A stretch of 64,000 bases of DNA from Hyaloperonospora brassicae (Eukaryota > Oomycota > Peronosporomycetes > Peronosporales > Peronosporaceae): assembly GCA_947650285.1 (NCBI GenBank), contig CANTFL010000988.1:1-64000 (forward strand), written 5' to 3'. Positions 54,732 through 64,000 of this stretch are shown piece after piece (the stretch's first letter is position 1; each line of letters opens with the position of its first letter). Both the position numbers and the translations under genes were made by a program. The notes beneath the pieces are model-generated. The model did no database searches, was not told where the DNA came from, and saw only the letters and a list, made by a program, of their open reading frames with translations.

Positions 54732-57700
54732 ATGGCAACAGTGCCGCCGGCCACGGGCAAGCGCAAGCGCAAGCGCATGAGCAAACCACTGGCAACGCCG
54801 ACGTCGGCCGCGTCCTCCACCATCGACGCGCAGCTCCAGACGCTCGAGAACTGGCACAGGGCTCTGACCATCGACCTGCGCGAGCTGCGGCGCGAGGGCT
54901 CTCGCGTTCGCGCAGACGTCACAAAAGTCCACGACACAGTCCACGCAGCGGTCGAAGAGACCGCGCGCTGTGCGGCACAGACGCAACAAGCAGTCACGAC
55001 CAGCAGCCAGACGAAAGACGAGACACAGCAGCAGCTCCGGGCCGCCGACACGCGATGGAACGCGGCGTTGGGTCACCTGAGCGCTCGCGTGACGGCGATC
55101 GAGACAGAGCTGCGCCGGTTGACGGGCACGAGCATTACGGAGGAGTTTCTGTTGACGCAGCTGACGGAGCTCCAAGAGCACTATGAGGACGAACTGGCTC
55201 AGGTGCGTGAGGGTCGCGACGCGGCCGTGGCGACGCAGCAGCAGCAGCTGACAAAGATGGAGACAGTGATGGTCAAAGTGCAAGACGAGACGACGCACGA
55301 GTTTCGGTTGCTGGCGAAAATGGTGCAGTCGTTGAAGGACCAAATCGATGGTGGGATAATGTTGCAGAGAGCAATGCCAGAGGAAGTCGTGTCGTGGCAA
55401 GCGATGCAGCAGCTGCAGCAGCAAGTGGAGAAGATGGAGAGCGAGAAGCGGAAGGAAGCGCACCGCACTAAAGCAGAGCTGCAAGCGCTGACGAACAGAG
55501 TGGTCGAGATGGAGAAGCAAAGTGTTGCTGCGCATGGAGCGTCGGCTCGTCTTGCGGTGGATGAAACGGAGAAGCAGGCAGGTATGGTCGCAGTAGGATG
55601 GGCAGCGCCGGACTCTGGCAACCCATCTCATGGGTCACAAAGCGTTGTGCGTCAAGAAGATTTGGTCGGGATTCAGAATGAATTACGACGGATCGACCAA
55701 GACTTTCATGCGGTTGGTGTCGATATTGCGTCGCTTGCAAAGCAGATCTCTGCTCGTGAGAGCCATCAGAAGCAGTTTGCTGAAACGAGATTGCAAGAAC
55801 TCAGCTCGCAGCTGTTTGATGCGCTCAGTCATGATTCACGGCTGCATGCTGCTGAGATTACGCGTCTAAAAGACGCCGTGTTTGACGTGCAGAGCAGGCA
55901 CCATGAATTTGATCAGGGGATGCGGCGACTGCAAGATGCCGTCGAACACGCAATCGCTGCTCGACAAGACCGCGACAAAGACTTGGACTGGCACTACTAC
56001 GGAAGAACTCCACCCCCCGTACCGCTGACATCGCAGCCATCGCGACCGCCATCAGTAACATCTCGTGATTATCGAGACAGACCGCCCTCACGTTATGATC
56101 CACCGCAAGAGTCTCCTCCACATGATCGGATCACATGGGCGCCCTCTCGTCATGATCCACCGCCTGGGTCTCCGCCACATGACCGTATCACATGGGCGCC
56201 CTCACGACATGACCTACCGCGTGAGTCTCCGCCGCATAATCGTATCGCATGGGCGCCAAAAAGAAGACATCGTAGTCGAAGCCGAAGTCCACGTCGTCGG
56301 AGTCGGAGCCGGAGCCCGCACAATCGTTCATCTTGGGGTGAACCTGGCTACCGGTCATGTGATAGTGATCATGGATCGGCGACATTTGGCCAAAATGCTC
56401 ACAGGGATGATCGCTTTCGCTACAGCAGTCCACGAAGCAACCCGCAAAGTGATGAAGAAGTAGATGTTGCCATGAATGCGGACTCGTCGCTAGCAAATTC
56501 TCCGCAAGCTACTTACCGGGAGACCAGACGAGACGCAATCGAGCAGAGTCAAGAAAACCAAACGACCCGATTATTTCGCCGCAAAGGACGGTCTCGCAGG
56601 ACACAAGAGGTCATCGTTATCGAAGATGACGACGACGATGACCATCACGGCGTCCATGTGGCCGACGAACGAGAGTCGACGACATCGCGAAGAGGGGCAC
56701 CTCTTGATGTTGTGTTGGATGAGGAAGAAGAAGCGCTGCAGCCTACAGACATTTTCATGACGACACCAGCCGTTGATGTTGCTGTGGCGGCAACGCCGAG
56801 CAGTACGAGTAATGACCGCGTCGAAGCGACCGACCTGTTGCAGCAAGAAGAAGATCTACAGATGGGATTTTTGCTGTACTTTTGCTTGGGTGGCGCTCCC
56901 GATCTCAATGTCCAGTGGACTACCAGTTTTACGCAGTTGAAGTCCGATGAGTGTGCAGGACTGCCTCAAGTGCTTCGTTTTCAGCGCCGATACGTTTTTC
57001 TGCAAAGCTTTCCAGTGTGCTTGACGCAGTGCATTCTCCAAGCTGTGATTCTTAACAGACAGAATGTGCCAGAGCAGACCAGTTCGAAGGCTTCCCAAAT
57101 AACATGCGCATTCAATGCGTGTAGCATACGCGCCAAGTATGATGATATGATCAGACAGAAGCACCTTTCGTGGGCCAAATGCGTGATCAAACACTTGATG
57201 GAACGAGCTCGTGGAACAAGCGAATTGGCTATCGAGGAGCTAGAGCTGTCTGTGAATCCTGCGGCTGTGTCCGACGCTGTAGACAAGGACGACGTCATCA
57301 CCGAGTGGAGTCGCCGTCAAGAACTCGCGATGTATGCTCTGGCCCGAAAGCTTCGGTGCAGATCGTTCCTACCAGCGATGAAGGGCAATGTGGACACGTC
57401 TCCATCGGTGTACCTCTTTGCACTCATGTTTGATGTACTGACGGCGACGAGTGAATGTCCTCAGTCCGGCACCTTTCGATTGAATGGCTTCGGAAGTAAA
57501 TTAATGGCGCACCTCTGGGATCACACGCTGAAGAAGCTGCCGTACGTGCTTTTTGCTGACTGGTCGTGGCTCGATGACCAGTCGACGAAGATGAAGATGC
57601 CGGTATTGGCTTTCTGTCACGTACTGGCAAGCATTTTGCTGTGGAACAGTGCAATTGATGGCCACAGTCTGACAAATCCGAACATCTACGCAGCTGCAGT

Positions 57701-57896
57701 GACACACCTGCTTTCAAAAGTATGTATGAGAGGCCAACCCGTGGACAGGTCTGTTGTCGATTCCGGCCTTCTCCAACTTGCCGAGTGGGAATCCACCCAC
57801 ATTGAGCTGCACAATCTTGACAGTAAGTTTGCGTCAATGCTTGGATTGGACGGCTTCTTTGAAGTGACAGAAGCCATCGACAACAACAACAAGTAA
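54732..57896 (+). CDS. long coiled-coil / SR-repeat protein of unknown function
   Basis: A 1,054-residue protein. The start at 54732 (M-A-T-V-P-P) is chosen because a basic K-R-K-R-K-R-M stretch and long heptad-like helices follow; an in-frame ATG at 54555 would add 59 low-complexity residues. Coiled coil spans about 30-430 (rich in Gln, Glu, Leu). Then comes a 19-residue repeat in three copies (about 452-508), an R-S-R-S-R-S-P-R-R-R SR-type stretch (about 515-535), an acidic linker with poly-Asp/Glu, and a globular C-terminal part (about 710-1054) with many hydrophobic residues and several Cys. SR stretches often target nuclear speckles, but no RNA-binding domain is visible. Unrecognised family. 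Confidence 0.75.
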   Translation: MATVPPATGKRKRKRMSKPLATPTSAASSTIDAQLQTLENWHRALTIDLRELRREGSRVRADVTKVHDTVHAAVEETARCAAQTQQAVTTSSQTKDETQQQLRAADTRWNAALGHLSARVTAIETELRRLTGTSITEEFLLTQLTELQEHYEDELAQVREGRDAAVATQQQQLTKMETVMVKVQDETTHEFRLLAKMVQSLKDQIDGGIMLQRAMPEEVVSWQAMQQLQQQVEKMESEKRKEAHRTKAELQALTNRVVEMEKQSVAAHGASARLAVDETEKQAGMVAVGWAAPDSGNPSHGSQSVVRQEDLVGIQNELRRIDQDFHAVGVDIASLAKQISARESHQKQFAETRLQELSSQLFDALSHDSRLHAAEITRLKDAVFDVQSRHHEFDQGMRRLQDAVEHAIAARQDRDKDLDWHYYGRTPPPVPLTSQPSRPPSVTSRDYRDRPPSRYDPPQESPPHDRITWAPSRHDPPPGSPPHDRITWAPSRHDLPRESPPHNRIAWAPKRRHRSRSRSPRRRSRSRSPHNRSSWGEPGYRSCDSDHGSATFGQNAHRDDRFRYSSPRSNPQSDEEVDVAMNADSSLANSPQATYRETRRDAIEQSQENQTTRLFRRKGRSRRTQEVIVIEDDDDDDHHGVHVADERESTTSRRGAPLDVVLDEEEEALQPTDIFMTTPAVDVAVAATPSSTSNDRVEATDLLQQEEDLQMGFLLYFCLGGAPDLNVQWTTSFTQLKSDECAGLPQVLRFQRRYVFLQSFPVCLTQCILQAVILNRQNVPEQTSSKASQITCAFNACSIRAKYDDMIRQKHLSWAKCVIKHLMERARGTSELAIEELELSVNPAAVSDAVDKDDVITEWSRRQELAMYALARKLRCRSFLPAMKGNVDTSPSVYLFALMFDVLTATSECPQSGTFRLNGFGSKLMAHLWDHTLKKLPYVLFADWSWLDDQSTKMKMPVLAFCHVLASILLWNSAIDGHSLTNPNIYAAAVTHLLSKVCMRGQPVDRSVVDSGLLQLAEWESTHIELHNLDSKFASMLGLDGFFEVTEAIDNNNK
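56085..56255 (+). repeat. 57-bp in-frame tandem repeat within the SR protein
   Basis: Three exact-length units (56085-56141, 56142-56198, 56199-56255) encode P-S-R-x-D-x-P-x-x-S-P-P-H-x-R-I-x-W-A. They differ mainly at synonymous or conservative sites, so the reading frame is under selection to stay open. Confidence 0.9.
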
Positions 57897-57919
57897 GCCG
57901 CCGCAAGAGGCTTTACGAA

Positions 57920-58236
57920 ATGCTAGGCCGGTCGGTGTGCAACACATTGGCGTGTTTCCTTCTGATGTCGTTCATCTTTTTCCTCGACTCGAGCTGGGTA
58001 GTGCTACCATGGAATCGCAAGCTTCGGGTTCCAGCCAACCTTCGACACGGGGCTTGTGTTTGTGAAGACGGTGCAGTGACCACATGTTTGCGTGTGCATA
58101 CCCCGCCGCACGTCAGCTACAAGTCGCAGCGTTCTGTGCCAGTTTCGAGGCGACGCTCTCGTTTGTCATGTGTTTGTTGCTGGGATTGACGGTCAAAGCA
58201 TTTGTGAAGAGCAGCGGAGAGCGCGAAGGTTACTAG
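57920..58236 (+). CDS. possible small membrane protein, exon structure unresolved
   Basis: The frame at 57920 starts M-L-G-R-S-V-C-N-T-L-A-C-F with a hydrophobic helix. Another frame, from ATG 58084 to a stop at 58236, encodes A-S-F-E-A-T-L-S-F-V-M-C-L-L-L-G-L-T-V-K-A-F and ends K-S-S-G-E-R-E-G-Y. Two hydrophobic helices in different frames so close together suggest one short gene with one or two introns (candidate donors GTAGTG near 58000 and GTGCAG near 58068), but I could not build a model with consistent phases. A two-helix ER protein is possible. Not identified. Confidence 0.35.
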
Positions 58237-58866
58237 CGCTGGCACCGACAATGCTTCTTGTCACAGATCTCGACGCTAGAATGAAGGAGCTGACAGGTGC
58301 TGGACGTACGGTCTTGCGGCAATGACTATGTGTTGTAAAACAACAGTGACGCGATACATTCGATCAGCAGTGCTGTCCTAGACACATCGTCGTGCAAACA
58401 AACAACTGCTGGGACTTGTGAGTGTGCGATGAGCGAACGAGTGGTCAACTGGTGGCACATTAGCAGGTTCTGAGATCGGGAGTACGGACACAGCACGACA
58501 ATCCATGCGAGAAACGAGCGCTAGCGGGAATACACCCGACGGCAGCATCTTAACACTGTCCAGAGACAGTGAGCACATCAAATGATGTAAGCACATCGAC
58601 GAGGCTTCAACTGACCTGATCTCCGTCGTCAGCTGCCACCATAAAGCAAACTGGCCCCGCCTGGCACGACAAGAAGAAGAAGAAGAAGAACACACACACT
58701 TGCGCATGAAGGACACGGCCACGCTCGAAATCGATCGTCAACGTGCATGGTGGATGATGCACGTGCTTATATTACTCCCGAATACGTGTCCAATCGCACG
58801 CAGCACGATGCTGTCCTCCAATTCCGCGCTCGCTCTCGCTCTCTCCACATGCACACACGCACTCGT
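58237..58866. other. intergenic, no feature seen
   Basis: About 630 bp containing an AAGAAGAAGAAGAAGAAG run near 58670-58690. It is the shared 3' flank of the small membrane gene and the convergent TMEM198-like gene. Confidence 0.5.
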
Positions 58867-59772
58867 CTACGCAGCCGCATGTCCCGCGTTCTTCGTCAGC
58901 ACGTGGCCCTCCTTCGTGCCTCCATGGTCGTAGCCCCGAGCTGTCTTGGTGGCCTGTGCGCTCACCCCCAGCACAAAGAGCACGACCGTAGCGCCCAAGT
59001 AGCCCCACCACGCGTCCGGCATGTCGTACACCCAGTCGCCGTCGTCGTTCTTCCGTCCAAACTCTTTCAAGTCGGCGCCGTTCGGGTAGTCGCCGGCGAA
59101 ATAGCCCACGCCCCAGACACAGACAGTCGCCCCGACAATCGCAGTGGTCGTGATCAAAACCGGTTTCTCCAGTTTCAGCGCCAGGACCCCACCGAGGATA
59201 CCGAGCAAGACCGCCAAAATCACGAGCAAAATATCCGGATTGCTCGGGATAATCTTCGTCCCCACGGACGTATTGATCGTGAACGCGAGCATCACGCCAC
59301 CAGCGGCTCCGCCCAGGAAGATACTGGCACTGTAGAGGAAGAGCACGGCAAGGCCAGCAATGAGGCCGCCAATCGCAAAGCCAATCCACGACGCCGTGGG
59401 CATCCAGTCGAGACTCGCGAACGCCGTGTCAATGATCCCAGCGACAAAGAGTCCGCCGAGGATAAACGCACTGGCGAACACGGTCGGACGGAACAGGCGG
59501 TAGCCAGCAAAGCACACGACGAGTCCGCCCAGCACGGCCACGACCGCCAGCATGGCTTTGCCCACTCGGATGCCCTTGGCCGAGCTCAAGAGGCCCGTCA
59601 CGCCTTCCAACGAGCTCGACGTGTCTTTCGAGCAGTCGTCGCATGCGGGCTCTGAGCTGCTACTGCTACTGCTACTGCAGTCAACGACGACGACCATAGC
59701 GAGCGCAACGAGGTGCAGGAGCGTGAGAGTGGGTAGCAGACGGTCTATACAGGCGATAGACGTCTTCGTCAT
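58867..59772 (-). CDS. TMEM198/TM7SF3-like multispanning membrane protein (DUF4203), second copy
   Basis: A 301-residue protein from the ATG at 59770-59772; a further in-frame ATG 13 codons upstream is less likely because the hydrophobic signal (about 10-32) fits this start. A Ser-rich stretch and C-D-D-C follow, then about seven hydrophobic spans with Gly-rich helices (F-A-I-G-G-L-I-A-G; L-G-G-A-A-G-G-V-M-L-A) and D-A-W-W-G-Y-L before the last span. It shares these motifs and their order with the protein at 20055-20891, so they are paralogues. The tail is longer and His/Gly/Lys-rich. The oomycete role is unknown. Confidence 0.8.
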   Translation of the reverse strand: MTKTSIACIDRLLPTLTLLHLVALAMVVVVDCSSSSSSSSEPACDDCSKDTSSSLEGVTGLLSSAKGIRVGKAMLAVVAVLGGLVVCFAGYRLFRPTVFASAFILGGLFVAGIIDTAFASLDWMPTASWIGFAIGGLIAGLAVLFLYSASIFLGGAAGGVMLAFTINTSVGTKIIPSNPDILLVILAVLLGILGGVLALKLEKPVLITTTAIVGATVCVWGVGYFAGDYPNGADLKEFGRKNDDGDWVYDMPDAWWGYLGATVVLFVLGVSAQATKTARGYDHGGTKEGHVLTKNAGHAAA

Positions 59773-60809
59773 TGTGGCGCGAGCAGTGAGTGGGGTGTCG
59801 TCGTTGGGCAATTAATTGATCTGTTGGCGGCGGGGCGGAGTTCGGGAGGCGGCCGGTTGGGTCATGCGATCTTTTTAACCAGTGAGGTGGCCGAGGCGGC
59901 GTGCGGGGGTGAAGAGTACCGGTATGATGACGAGGTGTGCTGAATGTATGCGGCGCCCACTATTTGTCGATCGATGTCGGCGGTCCACAGCCGATAAAAA
60001 TATCGCATGAGCAAAAAAGCGTTTCTTTCATGTCCCGAAGAACGAGTTTTACCAAAAGCGATCGATCGATCGATCGATCAATCGCTGCGCCCGCTTCTCA
60101 CGTTGCACCGGCGACGTTGCGGAATCTCGCGTCGGGATTAGGGGAAGCGTGGGCAGTGGCAAAAAGACCCACACTTGCCGCTGACCTTTTTCCCCGTCGT
60201 GGGTCGCCGAGTGGGACATTTCACCGCCGCGCCCATGCGGTGGGTGGCTCTTAATTTCGTCCAATCAAACACGCGAATGGGGACGCAACGACCCGCGCCA
60301 AGCAAGCCAGTCATACGGTACGACGACGACGGCGTCGACCGTAGAGAGAGAGAGGGGGGGGGGGGGGAGGCCAAGTGGCGGTCGGGTCGAGACTGTGTGT
60401 ATCGCTCTCTCTATCTATCGCTCTATCGCTCTCTCTCTCTCTCTGTGGGTGTCAGTCGGTCCGTCGTGGCCGCCCGCCCGCCTCCCGTCTCTTTCGTTTG
60501 CAGTCGTCTTTCTCTGCGTCTGAGTATGGGCCGTCGCGGTCCGAAACCCGTCGGGAACGCCCCACGCGAGACGACAGAGAGCGGGAGAGTCCGTTTCCAC
60601 TCGTCACGCGGCCGCTGTCCGCCACTTTCGTTCGACTGCCGCCCCACTGACTCAGCGACACAGCGACACAGCGACACAGACTTTGAGACGCTGAGAGAGA
60701 GAGAGAGAGGCGCCACTGACGTATACGTTCGTCCGCTGTCGTCCGCTCCCGTCCACTCGCGTCCGCTCGCGTCCACTGGCCGAGACGAGCGCCGACACTG
60801 CTGTCGGTG
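59773..60809. promoter_or_regulatory. 1-kb divergent intergenic region with simple repeats
   Basis: It separates the TMEM198-like gene (-) from the next gene (+). It contains (ATCG)5 at about 60059-60079, a GA run then G14 at 60342-60367, a CT/CTAT tract at about 60408-60446, an ACAGCGACAC triplication near 60657-60680, and GTCCGCTC/GTCCACTC repeats at about 60730-60778. Open frames such as 60175-60810 cross these low-complexity tracts and I do not accept them. Confidence 0.5.
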
Positions 60810-61331
60810 ATGCCGCCCACGACAGCTTTTGCCGCCGCCGCTGTGCCGCCGCGTCGGGTGCCGACCACAGACCCCACGAGCGCTTTGAGGACAAAGAAGC
60901 GGACGGCGACGAGGACGGCGACGACGCACAAGTGCGTGCGGTGGTCGACTGTGACGGTGTACGAGTTTGGGGTGACGTTGGGCGGCAGTGCAGTGCCCCG
61001 TCGAGGCGGTCCGTCCATCGGTCTCGCGCGCACGCCGCAGTCCGTGTGGCACACAACGCTCGAGAGGGTGCGCCGGTGTGGCGACTTGGGGCTCACGCGG
61101 CCGCGCGCAGCTGTGGTGGCGGCCGACAACGAGAGCGGTGGACTGCCGCTGCACGAGCCGAAGAAGCTGCGCGTGCGGCGCGTGCGGTGGCTGAAGCCGC
61201 TCGAGCGCATTACGATGTTGACGAGCGCTGGCTGCAGCGAGGAGCGCATTTACCGCATGATGATGGAGAGCTCGGACATTGCCATGTCGAGGCGGCTGTG
61301 TGTGTCGATGCAGCGCCAAGTGGCGGCGTGA
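60810..61331 (+). CDS. unrecognised nuclear-type protein with W-S-T-V-T-V-x-E-F-G motif
   Basis: A 173-residue protein from the ATG at 60810 (the GTG before it is ignored). An Ala/Pro/Thr-rich start and a basic K-K-R-T-A-T-R stretch lead to R-W-S-T-V-T-V-Y-E-F-G-V (about 44-55), G-G-S-A-V-P, then G-G-P-S-I-G-L (about 67-73), and a C-terminal helical part L-E-R-I-T-M-L-T-S-A-G-C-S-E-E-R-I. The same blocks occur in the convergent gene at 63379-63933. I recall similar V-x-V-x-E-F and G-P-S motifs in other stramenopile proteins, but I cannot name a family or function. Confidence 0.7.
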   Translation: MPPTTAFAAAAVPPRRVPTTDPTSALRTKKRTATRTATTHKCVRWSTVTVYEFGVTLGGSAVPRRGGPSIGLARTPQSVWHTTLERVRRCGDLGLTRPRAAVVAADNESGGLPLHEPKKLRVRRVRWLKPLERITMLTSAGCSEERIYRMMMESSDIAMSRRLCVSMQRQVAA

Positions 61332-63378
61332 AGCGGTGGAAGGAGACGGGGAACGAGACGGAGAGGAAAGAAGAAGAGATGGAGATGATGGAGGAGGTGG
61401 AGGAGGAGGTGGACGTGTGTGCGTGTGGACGACTTGTTATTTGTGTCGTGACGAGGAGCAGACGAGCAGTGGACGACTTGTTTTGTGTGTGTCGTGATGG
61501 AAGAAGAGAGACGAAGCAGAGAGAGAGAGGGAAGTGCATGCACGAGGGAGTAGACGATGGAGGAGACTGTTGACTGAATGAAGGACTATTTACAGAGCAC
61601 GAGGGTGGCAGGGCGTACGTTGGTTGACTGATTGGCTATGTGGCTGGAGCGATGTAGTTGCGCTTGTGCGGTGGAGACGCTCGATGTCTGTCTGCTGTGT
61701 CGTGTGTGGTGCGGCTGTACACTCTGTCGTGGTGCTCTTCACGACGACTGTCCGACGTTGTTCGAGAGGACCGCCTCGCTGTGTTCGTGTCAGCTTTTGC
61801 CGCAGCTGTACAGGTCTGCACATTGCTGACGGACTTGACCAGCACGCGGCCACGTACAATGAGCTCGTGTGGGAAACGACTGCGACGCTTTGGCTGTTGT
61901 CTCAACCTGTGGATCGTATCTGTCTCGATTGACTGTTGCAGTCGTGCTGCGTGCTTTGCGGCAGCTACTGGTGTCGTTCGCAGATGCGTCACTATCCTAC
62001 GAACAGGCCACGTGCTCCCACCCACAGATAGAGTCATCGCGACTGGACGACACATGAGCGTGCAGTCGATGCAAAGCGTACCACAGCTCGCAGTCATATG
62101 CGATGCTTTCTTGTACCATCAACAAGTCCACACATCCTCTCGTCACGTCAACAAGCAGCCGTAGCACCACCACCAACCCCATGCCTCAACTCTCGTGCCT
62201 CCATCGCTGTATTTCTCTCGCCAGTGGCGCTTGCAGCTCGAGTGTATGTGGTCTTTTCGAATCTCCATCCACTCGTCCACCCATCCACTCGTCCACCCAT
62301 CCACTCGTCCACCCATCCACTCATGCATTAATCCATCACCTTATCCACTCGAGTCCCCCGCTATCGTCCGCTCGCGACACATGTCTCAGCTTGTTTACTA
62401 TACGCGGCAAAACGGCCTTCGCGCCACGTCGTCCGCTTCCCCTACCCGCGTACGCCACTCACGCGCAAAGTGGTCACGAAACGAACGCTCCGATCGAGCA
62501 GCAGGTCAGTCGACCCGGCTATGTCCGAACGCCCCAATCCGCCAGGAGCCCGTCACTAAAGGCGTCGTCCGTCCACTGTCAGTGGCTCCTCCAAAGAGGT
62601 CACGCGGTCGCATCTCTTGTCCCACGTAAGTGGGCCTGAGGATCGAGAGAGAGGGAGAGAGTCGTCGCGTTCGAAGCCGATATGATGGAAAAGGCCACTA
62701 CCGCTTGTTTCGCGTGCGGTGGACTGCGAGTGACGTGCAGACTGAAAAGACGCACAGTAACCGTTTCGGGGCAGCAGTAGCAGCAGCTTTTTCACTGCAA
62801 GTGGGACTCGACTGCAAGTGTTTGTACGTCGAGGAACACGCGCAGCACAAGTCGAATCCTCAGTCGTTGCTGCTGCTGCTGTTGCTGCTTTGTTGTGTTG
62901 CTATGCATATGGACGATAGTCGTTCCAGAATCCCTCGCACAAACAGGTGATCGCTGCACCGGATAGTGTACGAGACGGAGGGCATAGCGGCAGCGTATGT
63001 CGACTGCTCGTCGGTGGATACAAAAGACGCGCAAGTACAGCCCAACCAGAGCGAGTGCGTCACGGCACAAAGGCACTGCTACTCTACTTGCGTCAAAGCT
63101 GGCAGGAAGACAGAGAGACAGAGAGAGAGACGGGAAGAAGACAGACACGAGAGCAGATGCAATGCAGTGTTTGTCGTGTACTCATCGCCTGTACTGGGAC
63201 TACCACCAGCCCCAACAATAACTTAGCCCCTGTCGTTCGGTGCTTGTCCGACGACGCGGTGTGTGAGTGTGAGTGTGTATGTCATATATACATATGTGCA
63301 ACGTGTGCCCCCTGCCGTCGTGTCGCTTGATGCGTCCCCCGACTTGCGCGGGTCATGCCGTCCTCCGCTGTCAAACAC
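61332..63378. other. intergenic between convergent paralogues
   Basis: About 2 kb. It starts with a GGAGGAGGTGGAGGAGG-type purine tract (about 61380-61415) and contains the 16-bp tandem repeat at 62265-62322. Many overlapping frames exist on both strands; none is supported by domain or composition. Confidence 0.45.
62265..62322 (+). repeat. 16-bp tandem repeat
   Basis: CCATCCACTCGTCCAC occurs three times in perfect register (62265, 62281, 62297), followed by a partial fourth copy. Simple intergenic minisatellite. Confidence 0.9.
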
Positions 63379-63933
63379 TCAGACATAGTCGACAGCGATC
63401 AGGTGCGGCGGCCGGTGGACGAACGGAGCCACACACGGACGCGACGCCGCCGATGGCGCCTGCAGTCGGCGCCGCTGTCGCTTGGCCTCTTTCCGCTCGG
63501 CAACGTCCTCGACGAGCGTCCGCCGCCGCGAGCAGTTGATGATGTTGGCCTCTCTGGAGAAGCGCTGGATCATGCCCTCGCTCACGCCCGCGCGCTGCAG
63601 CAGCTGCACGCGCTCGTGCGGCGTGAAGCGGTGCACGCCCTCTACGCGCTCGGCCATGTGGCCCACTTGTGTCGTCCACGTGAACTCGGGTTTGTCGCCC
63701 AGGCCGATGGACGGCCCGCCTTTGCCCGGTACGGAGCTGCCGCCGAGGCCGACGCCGAACTCGTGGACAGTGATCGTGGACCACCGCAGCCGCTTCTTCT
63801 TTGGCGTGTGGAGAGGCAAAGAAGAAGCAGTGGCAGTAGTGGCAGTGGCAGTAGTGGCAGTGGCAGTGGACGAGCGACTGTGCGGACGCTTGAGACGGCG
63901 TCGATGTAGTTGCTGGTCAGGTGCCGACTCCAT
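63379..63933 (-). CDS. paralogue of the 60810-61331 protein, possibly extending past the right edge
   Basis: A 184-residue protein from ATG 63931-63933. Order: basic start, Thr/Ala repeat tract, K-K-K-R-L-R-W-S-T-I-T-V-H-E-F-G-V (about 46-62), G-G-S-S-V-P, G-G-P-S-I-G-L, then H-E-R-V-Q-L-L-Q-R-A-G-V-S-E-G-M-I and a basic K-R-Q-R-R-R tail. It matches the convergent neighbour block for block. The frame stays open upstream through poly-Gln codons to the window end, so the real start may lie outside. Basic clusters suggest a nuclear location; function is unknown. Confidence 0.7.
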   Translation of the reverse strand: MESAPDQQLHRRRLKRPHSRSSTATATTATATTATASSLPLHTPKKKRLRWSTITVHEFGVGLGGSSVPGKGGPSIGLGDKPEFTWTTQVGHMAERVEGVHRFTPHERVQLLQRAGVSEGMIQRFSREANIINCSRRRTLVEDVAERKEAKRQRRRLQAPSAASRPCVAPFVHRPPHLIAVDYV

Positions 63934-63979
63934 AGTGGACGACGTGGTGGAGCTGCTGGTGGGCGCTGTGGAGTCCGTC

Positions 63980-64000
63980 TGCTGCTGCTGCTGCTGCGTG
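63980..64000 (-). repeat. CAG/CTG repeat at the right edge
   Basis: About six CTG triplets at the window end, read on the minus strand as CAG codons in frame with the gene above (poly-Gln). The tract may continue outside the window. Confidence 0.7.

Noticed and set aside
58747..59655. Long plus-strand frame of 302 codons
   Set aside because: It is the antisense shadow of the TMEM198-like gene at 58867-59772 and is rich in Arg/His with no domain.
60175..60810. Plus frame of 211 codons
   Set aside because: It runs through G14, CT and CTAT tracts and encodes low-complexity Ser/Arg sequence; the conserved gene begins after it.
1..64000. CRISPR arrays, operons or bacterial-type signals
   Set aside because: All evidence is eukaryotic; the tandem repeats have no spacer structure and no ribosome-binding sites precede the genes.

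Overview
The window looks like nuclear DNA from an oomycete, most likely a peronosporalean (Phytophthora or downy-mildew type). The reasons are compact genes with few, short GT-AG introns (67-119 bp), a signal-peptide protein with an EER motif of the RxLR-effector class, a decayed stretch resembling the effector WY/LWY fold, and oomycete-style Ty1/copia and Gypsy LTR retrotransposons. Species cannot be fixed from sequence alone.

Layout. 1-633: 5' end of a Gypsy element on the minus strand (LTR plus the start of gag), running off the left edge. 1004-5920: a full-length but mutated Ty1/copia element with 96%-identical LTRs and a perfect 5-bp target duplication; it sits 9 bp before the ATG of a candidate EER effector (5930-6424). 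9606-10727: an LSM14/Scd6-type mRNA-decapping/translation-repression protein. 11.8-14.0 kb: small unrecognised genes or remnants. 14.0-20.0 kb: gene-poor. 20055-20891: a TMEM198-like (DUF4203) multispanning membrane protein. 23.3-47.1 kb holds the most unusual structure. A 3'-terminal fragment of a THADA/Trm732 gene (23279-24415, +) followed by a ubiquitin-like/RING gene (25920-27113, -) mirrors, in inverted order, a ubiquitin-like/RING gene (43338-44537, +) followed by the complete THADA/Trm732 gene (45920-52234, -). A third, broken ubiquitin-like/RING copy lies between them (30787-31986, -). The arms enclose an RPA1-like multi-OB-fold protein (34896-37494, two introns), a TBC1D23-like protein with an inserted WW domain (37765-40530), and an effector-like remnant near 41.5 kb.

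52.2-64 kb is gene-dense. A coiled-coil protein (52501-54260, one intron) is divergent from THADA. It is followed by a long coiled-coil/SR-rich protein (54732-57896), a small membrane-protein fragment, a second TMEM198-like gene (58867-59772, -), and two convergent paralogues that share a W-S-T-[VI]-T-V-x-E-F-G motif (60810-61331, + and 63379-63933, -).

Functions. The housekeeping genes touch mRNA turnover (LSM14), tRNA anticodon-loop methylation (THADA/Trm732), endosome-to-Golgi traffic (TBC1D23), ssDNA handling (OB-fold protein) and ubiquitin signalling. They do not form one pathway. The accessory interest lies in the transposon-effector junction at the left, the inverted duplication, and the amplified ubiquitin-like/RING family with an internal ubiquitin-like domain ending in Gly-Gly.
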